From: Bacillota bacterium
GTDB taxonomy: Bacteria; Bacillota_A; Clostridia; Acetivibrionales; DUMB01
Length of the DNA: 18,671 bases
Assembly (NCBI GenBank): GCA_023621975.1
Contig: JAMOAC010000034.1
Span: forward strand, 1-18,671
Reading direction: 5' to 3'
The notes beneath the pieces are model-generated. The model was given only the letters and a program-made list of their open reading frames with translations, was not told the DNA's origin and searched no databases. The position numbers and the translations under genes were made by a program. Shown in pieces: positions 14,800-18,671 of the stretch; the first letter of the stretch is position 1, and each line of letters begins with the position of its first letter.

Positions 14800-15426
14800 A
14801 TGAAATTTTCAATGAAAAAATTATGTATTTCAACGATACTGACAATTATATTGCTTGCTTCAAGCGTTTTTGCACAGTCAACGGTATATACTGTAAAACC
14901 CGGTGACAGTCTTTGGAAAATTGCAGTAAAACATGAAATAGGGCTTAGCGAGATAATCTCGGCAAACCCGCAGATCAAAAATCCATCGCTGATCTATCCG
15001 GGTCAAAAAATTACAATTCCTCAAATAGACGATATAAAAGCGCAGGAAAATGAAGTTATAAGACTTGTTAATATCGAAAGAAGTAAAAGAGGTCTGCAAC
15101 CGCTTAAGAATAACTGGGAGCTCTCAAGAGTTGCCAGGTATAAATCACAGGATATGGCTGATAAAGGCTACTTTTCCCATACTTCCCCAGCATACGGTTC
15201 TCCCTTCAGAATGATGGAGAATTTTGGAATCAGGTTTTCAGCTGCCGGGGAAAATATTGCATATGGGCAAAGGACCCCTCAGGAAGTGGTAAACGGCTGG
15301 ATGAACTCGCCCGGACACAGGGCAAACATACTCAGTTCCGTCTATAACGAAATCGGCGTCGGCCTTGCAGTCAACAAAAACGGAAGGAAATATTGGACAC
15401 AAATGTTTATAAAATCACTTAAGTAA
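14800..15426 (+). CDS. Secreted LysM-CAP (SCP-like, YkwD-type) protein
   Basis: This 208-residue protein has a signal peptide (1-25; basic start, hydrophobic core, cut after V-F-A), one LysM domain (29-74; Y-T-V-K-P-G-D-S-L-W-K-I-A to I-Y-P-G-Q-K-I-T-I-P) that binds peptidoglycan, and a bacterial CAP domain (about 84-207). CAP-conserved residues are visible: H127 in G-Y-F-S-H-T-S-P, E151 in A-A-G-E-N-I-A, and H173 in W-M-N-S-P-G-H-R-A-N-I. B. subtilis YkwD and similar proteins are wall or spore-coat associated, with unknown activity. GAGGTG lies 8 bases before the ATG, within a hairpin. It is convergent with the LysM-SleB gene, grouping two wall-binding proteins. Confidence 0.94.
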   Translation: MKFSMKKLCISTILTIILLASSVFAQSTVYTVKPGDSLWKIAVKHEIGLSEIISANPQIKNPSLIYPGQKITIPQIDDIKAQENEVIRLVNIERSKRGLQPLKNNWELSRVARYKSQDMADKGYFSHTSPAYGSPFRMMENFGIRFSAAGENIAYGQRTPQEVVNGWMNSPGHRANILSSVYNEIGVGLAVNKNGRKYWTQMFIKSLK

Positions 15427-15478
15427 TTCAAAATTAAAGGCAATTAATTCAGGGACAAAAAAGTGATTCAAATGCATA

Positions 15479-15528
15479 AAGGACATTCTCCCTGCAATCC
15501 TAATTATATTGCAAGAAGAATGTCCCTT
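15479..15528. terminator. Long imperfect hairpin between the two convergent LysM genes
   Basis: AAGGACATTCTCCCTGCAAT (15479-15498) pairs with 15508-15528 with a few mismatches, giving a stem of about 20 bp. It lies between two converging genes and probably stops transcription from both sides, though neither side has a good T-run directly after it. Confidence 0.6.
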
Positions 15529-15531
15529 AAT

Positions 15532-15558
15532 ATTAGTACACGTACATTAGTACACGTA
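15532..15558. repeat. 13-bp tandem duplication across the sleB-like stop codon
   Basis: ATTAGTACACGTA occurs at 15532-15544 and 15546-15558, a period of 14. The right copy contains the stop codon and last codons of the hydrolase; the left copy lies just after it. Confidence 0.9.
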
Positions 15559-16332
15559 AACCATGTTTCCTATCCATGCCCTGATAGGCTTTGACCAAAG
15601 CCATTTATTCGTTGCACTGTCATCGAAGTAAAATAGCGCACCGTTGGACGGATCCGCACCATAAAGGGCATCCTCTGCCGCCCGAATGCATTCCTGGGTT
15701 GCCGGCCTGTTTATCCAACCGTTTTCAACAGGCGTAAACTGATAGTAACCGCTTATTTTCTCATAAATAACACCGCTTATGGTATTTGCAAACTCAGGGC
15801 TCTTAACCCTGTTTACAACAACCGCCGCAACTGCTACCTTGGCATTGTAAGGCTGGTTTTCCGCTTCAGCCCTGACAAGCCTTGCCAAGAGATCAAGTTC
15901 GCTTGCAGTATAAGGTATAACAGGTCTTGAACCCCCTCTGCTTGTCGTTGTCGACTGTGTTGTTGCACTGTTTCCCCCAGCAGGTATGATAATCTTCTGA
16001 CCGGGATAAATCAGATTGCTCAATCCGTTATTGGCTTTTATCAAGGAATTCAGCGGCACACCATACTTTTTAGCAATAAGGTACATGGTGTCACCACTTT
16101 TTACCGTATAGACCTCGGACGGTACATTCAGTTTTTGCCCGGGATAAATCAAATCACCGGAAATTCCGTTGCTTTTTCTTAATTCGTCAACCGTTGTCCC
16201 GAATAATTTGCTTATTTTATAGAGGGAGTCACCGCTTTGTACAGTATAGGTTGCGGCACTGGCAAAACTGGGTATCAACAGGGTCAATGACAGCGCAGCA
16301 ATAAAAGCTTTGATCTTTTTTGATAAAAACAT
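15547..16332 (-). CDS. LysM-LysM-SleB/CwlJ-type cell wall hydrolase
   Basis: This 261-residue protein has a signal peptide (1-26, ending A-S-A-A), two LysM domains (28-71 and 74-117), a Ser/Thr-rich linker (119-140) and a Hydrolase_2 domain of the SleB/CwlJ type (about 145-261). The likely catalytic glutamate is E156 or E158 in L-V-R-A-E-A-E-N-Q-P-Y; G-Y-Y-Q-F-T-P-V and A-L-F-Y-F-D are also typical. SleB enzymes are lytic transglycosylases of the spore cortex, but the riboswitch-controlled expression also fits vegetative wall turnover. The ATG at 16330-16332 follows AGGAGG closely; an upstream ATG would place 18 hydrophilic residues, encoded within the riboswitch, before the signal peptide. 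Confidence 0.93.
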   Translation of the reverse strand: MFLSKKIKAFIAALSLTLLIPSFASAATYTVQSGDSLYKISKLFGTTVDELRKSNGISGDLIYPGQKLNVPSEVYTVKSGDTMYLIAKKYGVPLNSLIKANNGLSNLIYPGQKIIIPAGGNSATTQSTTTSRGGSRPVIPYTASELDLLARLVRAEAENQPYNAKVAVAAVVVNRVKSPEFANTISGVIYEKISGYYQFTPVENGWINRPATQECIRAAEDALYGADPSNGALFYFDDSATNKWLWSKPIRAWIGNMVYVY

Positions 16333-16348
16333 ATTTCCTACCTCCTTT

Positions 16349-16480
16349 GCCTTCGGGGTTAGTTGTCGGGTTCGGGTCGAGGTCACCCTACCCTGTACAG
16401 TAAATTCTCCTGTACAAGAGATTCACCCCATAATTTAGTCCCCCGTACTCCATAAATGGAGATTCGGCTTAACTTCGCAT
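16349..16480 (-). promoter_or_regulatory. ydaO/yuaA-type c-di-AMP riboswitch
   Basis: The minus-strand leader of the LysM-SleB gene carries the conserved blocks of this class in order: GAAGTTAAGCCGAATCT near the 5' end, a hairpin, ACGGGGGAC, ATGGGGTGAATC, a second hairpin (TTGTACAGG/CTGTACAGG region), GGTAGGGTGACCTCGACCCG, and AACCCGACAACTAACCCCG. The class binds c-di-AMP and commonly turns off wall hydrolase and ion-transport genes. No intrinsic terminator is visible between the aptamer and the ribosome binding site, which begins 3-9 bases after it, so the switching mechanism is open. The fold was not computed. Confidence 0.9.
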
Positions 16481-16483
16481 TGA

Positions 16484-16512
16484 ATTTTAACAAAGTAAAC
16501 ATATTATGTCTA
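16484..16512 (-). promoter_or_regulatory. Promoter of the riboswitch and LysM-SleB transcript
   Basis: On the minus strand TAGACA (16507-16512), a 17-bp spacer and TAAAAT (16484-16489) are near consensus. Initiation near 16477 would start at the 5' edge of the aptamer. Confidence 0.72.
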
Positions 16513-16542
16513 CCTGAAATATATGGCAGACTCCTTTTTTCA

Positions 16543-16571
16543 TTGACATAATGCGTATTTCACTGTAGTAT
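16543..16571 (+). promoter_or_regulatory. Promoter of sfsA
   Basis: TTGACA (16543-16548), a 17-bp spacer and TAGTAT (16566-16571) lie about 70 bases upstream of the GTG start, divergent from the riboswitch promoter. Confidence 0.78.
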
Positions 16572-16582
16572 TTATTTCGACG

Positions 16583-16599
16583 GGAAGCCTGAGGCTTCC
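16583..16599 (+). other. Hairpin in the sfsA leader
   Basis: GGAAGCC (16583-16589) pairs with GGCTTCC (16593-16599) around TGA, right at the start of the predicted sfsA transcript. No T-run follows, so it is not a terminator. It could protect the 5' end of the mRNA. Confidence 0.5.
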
Positions 16600-16639
16600 T
16601 GAATTCCATTGAAACTTAAAATGAAAGGTTAAACTGATT

Positions 16640-17341
16640 GTGATATACGAAAATATTCAAAAAGCAATTTTCATAAAAAGGCCGAACCGCTTTATAGCAC
16701 ATGTTAATATTGAAGGCAAAGGTGTAGAAACTGTGCATGTAAAAAATACCGGCCGCTGTGCAGAAATACTTAAAGCCGGTGCTACGGTAATCCTCGAAAA
16801 ATCAGGTAATGCAAACAGAAAAACGGGGTATTCTCTCGTAAGTGCATATAAAGGCGATATGCTTATAAACATCGATTCACAGGCTCCCAATACGGTGGTT
16901 TATGACGCGCTAGTTGAGGGTAAGATAAAGGAACTGCAATACATTAATGTTTTGAAGAAAGAAGCCTCCTTCGGCAGTTCCAGGTTTGACCTTTACTTTG
17001 AAAGGGTGAATGAAAAAGGGCAGATTGAAAAGGGATTCATTGAAGTTAAAGGGGTAACGCTTGAACACAACGGTGTGGCAATGTTTCCGGATGCTCCCAC
17101 TTTGCGGGGTACAAAGCATGTCAATGAGCTGATAGAAGCGCACAAGCTCGGATACACCTGCTATGTGTTTTTTTTGGCGCAGATGAAAGGTGTATATAGA
17201 TTTGCTCCTAACAGTATTACTGACCCGGATTTTTCATCAGCCCTGCTGGCAGCAAAAAACTCAGGTGTCCATGTTATCGCTTATGACTCCATTGTAACCG
17301 AAAACAGCATAACAATAGGCGATCCTATTAAAACTTTTTAA
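16640..17341 (+). CDS. sfsA: SfsA family protein (DNA/RNA nuclease, sugar fermentation stimulation)
   Basis: This 233-residue protein has the full SfsA layout: an OB-like N-terminal part with R-F-I-A-H-V and V-K-N-T-G-R-C-A-E-I-L, then a PD-(D/E)xK nuclease-like domain with S-S-R-F-D117, F-I-E135-V-K137-G-V-T and the typical M-F-P-D-A-P-T-x-R-G-x-K-H. E. coli SfsA was first linked to maltose gene expression, and nuclease activity has been proposed for the family; the role here is unknown. The start is GTG at 16640 because no in-frame ATG precedes the conserved region; its ribosome binding site (AAAGG, about 10 bases upstream) is weak. Confidence 0.93.
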   Translation: MIYENIQKAIFIKRPNRFIAHVNIEGKGVETVHVKNTGRCAEILKAGATVILEKSGNANRKTGYSLVSAYKGDMLINIDSQAPNTVVYDALVEGKIKELQYINVLKKEASFGSSRFDLYFERVNEKGQIEKGFIEVKGVTLEHNGVAMFPDAPTLRGTKHVNELIEAHKLGYTCYVFFLAQMKGVYRFAPNSITDPDFSSALLAAKNSGVHVIAYDSIVTENSITIGDPIKTF

Positions 17342-17354
17342 CTTTTTATATAAA

Positions 17355-17394
17355 ATACGTGACGCACTTTTATTGGAACTTAACTGCGACGTAT
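17355..17394 (+). other. Bulged hairpin after sfsA
   Basis: ATACGT-GA-CGCA (17355-17366) pairs with TGCG-ACGTAT (17385-17394), leaving a two-base GA bulge and an 18-base loop. It begins 14 bases after the sfsA stop. No T-run follows, so it is a weak terminator at best. Nothing else recognisable lies between 17395 and 17587 apart from TATAAT at 17543-17548 with no good -35. Confidence 0.45.
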
Positions 17395-17601
17395 GATAAA
17401 ATAAATTTAAGTCAAATGTAGAGCGTACGCCTTTTTGATATTGAGACCCTTGTTTGATATTGATATATTATCATTTAGGTCAATTATGTAACAAAAGTAG
17501 ATTATAACATAAGGAGACAGGCAGTTAACGCAAGAAATAAGGTATAATTAAAGGACAAAAGCCGTTCAAATGTAAAAAGTTTGAATGAAGGTGATTCTTT
17601 C

Positions 17602-18360
17602 ATGGAACTGCTATCTAAAATGTCAAAAAAGTACCTTGTTATGGTAAATGATGTTGATTTTACACAAAAACTCAAATTAAGCGCCCTCTTCAATTATTTT
17701 CAGGAAATCGCCGGGCTCCATTCAGAAAAATTGGGTATAGGCTTCAACACAATTCAAAAAGAACATGGTGTTGCATGGGTACTGGTCCGCATAAGGGTGG
17801 ACATTATGAAATATCCCTTATGGAATGATGAAATTGTTATCGAAACATGGCCCCAGCTTCCAAGAAAGTTTGAATTTGACAGGGATTTTATAGTTAAGGA
17901 CATACACGGCGATATCATCGCACGTGCCATATCAACATGGGTTATACTCGACGTGGAAAGCAGAAAATTGCAAAAATCCGACGTTATCGCTATAGATTAT
18001 CCTCCAATAATAAAGGAAAGGGCTATAGATTGCATTTTAGGCAAGCTCAAGCCTTCCGGTAACCCTGAGACAGTATACAAAAGGGTAATAGGCTGCAGTG
18101 ATATTGATATGAACGGTCATATGAACAATTCCAAATATATGGACTTTATTATGGATTGTTTCACTATGGACCAGGTTAGGAAATATCGTGTCAAGTCCAT
18201 TCAAGTAAACTACATGGGTGAAACTCTGCCCGGCGAATGTTTAGTCATGCGAAAATGCAGAGAACCATATGCCACAAACATTATATATGTTGACGGCTTA
18301 AATGAAAGCAGCAACGAAACTGTATTCAGAGCCCTTTTAGAAATTGCTCCCAACGAATAA
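17602..18360 (+). CDS. Acyl-ACP thioesterase (FatA/FatB family)
   Basis: This 252-residue protein releases free fatty acids from acyl carrier protein in the cytoplasm. It has two hotdog domains (about 9-135 and 155-250). Residues matching the plant FatB catalytic set are in place: D169, N171 and H173 in S-D-I-D-M-N-G-H-M-N-N, and E207 in Y-M-G-E, 34 residues after the histidine as in Umbellularia FatB. The N-terminal hotdog shows F-x-E-I-A-G-x-H and W-V-L-V-R-I-R-V. The ATG at 17602 is chosen because AAGGTG lies 8 bases upstream; a TTG at 17581 would add 7 residues. It is convergent with the CapA-like gene, 17 bases apart. Confidence 0.94.
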   Translation: MELLSKMSKKYLVMVNDVDFTQKLKLSALFNYFQEIAGLHSEKLGIGFNTIQKEHGVAWVLVRIRVDIMKYPLWNDEIVIETWPQLPRKFEFDRDFIVKDIHGDIIARAISTWVILDVESRKLQKSDVIAIDYPPIIKERAIDCILGKLKPSGNPETVYKRVIGCSDIDMNGHMNNSKYMDFIMDCFTMDQVRKYRVKSIQVNYMGETLPGECLVMRKCREPYATNIIYVDGLNESSNETVFRALLEIAPNE

Positions 18361-18362
18361 AC

Positions 18363-18403
18363 AAAAAACAGCGGGTTTTAGCTTCCTTCATATAGAAGGA
18401 AGC
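18363..18403 (-). terminator. Hairpin overlapping the CapA-like stop codon, possible terminator
   Basis: GCTTCCTTC (18381-18389) and GAAGGAAGC (18395-18403) form a perfect 9-bp stem with an ATATA loop. On the minus strand six T follow after a 12-base gap (18368-18363), so the gap is larger than usual. On the plus strand it may also end the thioesterase transcript. Confidence 0.5.
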
Positions 18404-18671
18404 AATTACTCCACTTTATCCCAAATTCCAGTTTGCTGCTGTACTCAAATATCCGCCCTAAAACTCTCCATCCTTCTTTTCCTTCAAGGATTGCAGGCTG
18501 GTAGTCATTTACATATGAAACTGACGATACACTGCACGGAATAATTCTTGCAGTACAGGACTCAAGTTTTTTACCCATAAAAACAAATCTGCCCTGAAAA
18601 ACAAAAGTGTCCTTGTCGCTGGGATTACGGTTGCCTCCAAAACAGAAATTCCCAAGGCTGTAGACTATGTA
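18378..18671 (-). CDS. CapA/PgsA-family metallophosphatase-like protein, C-terminal part
   Basis: The frame is open from the right edge to a TAA at 18378-18380, giving the last 97 residues. It begins Y-I-V-Y-S-L-G-N-F-C-F-G-G-N-R-N-P, the conserved motif near the end of CapA-type domains. The calcineurin-like fold of these proteins is linked to poly-gamma-glutamate capsule synthesis in Bacillus, though many clostridial members have no known polymer. The next segment, D-T-F-V-F-Q-G-R-F-V-F, fits the beta-strand that follows. The N-terminal part, any membrane anchor and the metal ligands are outside the window. Confidence 0.85.
   Translation of the reverse strand, partial: YIVYSLGNFCFGGNRNPSDKDTFVFQGRFVFMGKKLESCTARIIPCSVSSVSYVNDYQPAILEGKEGWRVLGRIFEYSSKLEFGIKWSNCFLLYEGS

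Noticed and set aside
16333..16386. N-terminal extension of the LysM-SleB protein by 18 residues
   Set aside because: The extension would be encoded by the riboswitch 3' part and would precede a normal signal peptide; the downstream ATG has AGGAGG.

Overview
The window looks like chromosomal DNA of a spore-forming, low-to-medium GC Firmicute, most likely a clostridium. Supporting signs are strong AGGAGG-type ribosome binding sites, TTG and GTG starts, a T-box leader, a ydaO-type (c-di-AMP) riboswitch, a SpoVB-family flippase, a SleB/CwlJ-type spore cortex hydrolase and a clostridial PadR/DUF1700 pair. A cellulolytic, Acetivibrio/Ruminiclostridium-like clostridium is plausible from the protein style, but that is inference. 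No prophage, transposon, CRISPR array or plasmid function was found; this is ordinary core and near-core chromosome.

Layout, left to right. (1) 1-549: the first 41 codons of pheS on the minus strand, behind a T-box leader with a UUC (Phe) specifier and its own sigma-A promoter. (2) 694-2884: a zinc-dependent phospholipase C domain protein (+), convergent with a minus-strand operon of an HAAS/DUF1700-RDD membrane protein and a PadR repressor, with a PadR-like palindrome at the promoter. (3) 2980-5031: a membrane-anchored TPR protein (+) convergent with a rhomboid protease carrying C-terminal TPRs (-), sharing a terminator. (4) 5254-6812: a translationally coupled pair on the minus strand, an RlmI-like SAM methyltransferase and an RluA-family pseudouridine synthase, both probably RNA-modifying. 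(5) 6988-10284: a Leloir galactose cluster galT-galK-galE (-), divergent from an AraC-family regulator (+, 10411-11244). (6) 11424-11587: tRNA-Val(GAC) with a consensus promoter and a terminator. (7) 11624-14568: a degenerate repeat array, a DUF4432 aldose-epimerase-like protein and a SpoVB/MurJ-like flippase (-). (8) 14708-16512: a secreted LysM-CAP protein (+) convergent with a LysM-LysM-SleB hydrolase (-) under a ydaO-type riboswitch. (9) 16543-18671: sfsA (+), an acyl-ACP thioesterase (+) and the C-terminal end of a CapA-family protein (-).

The most notable observation is in galK. The reading frame is open and motifs 1 and 3 are intact, but about 32-36 residues carrying the GHMP-kinase ATP-binding loop (the G-L-S-S-S-A motif) are cleanly absent. 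The clustered galT and galE look complete, so galactose-1-phosphate may come from elsewhere, or the pathway is decaying, or the assembly has an error. Other points of interest are a phospholipase C with no visible signal peptide whose zinc-ligand tryptophan lies at residue 50, four 20-bp repeats with spacers of 6, 7 and 8 bp, a GC-rich leader before the rhomboid gene, and a hairpin covering the ribosome binding site of the LysM-CAP gene. I found no convincing wholly new system.
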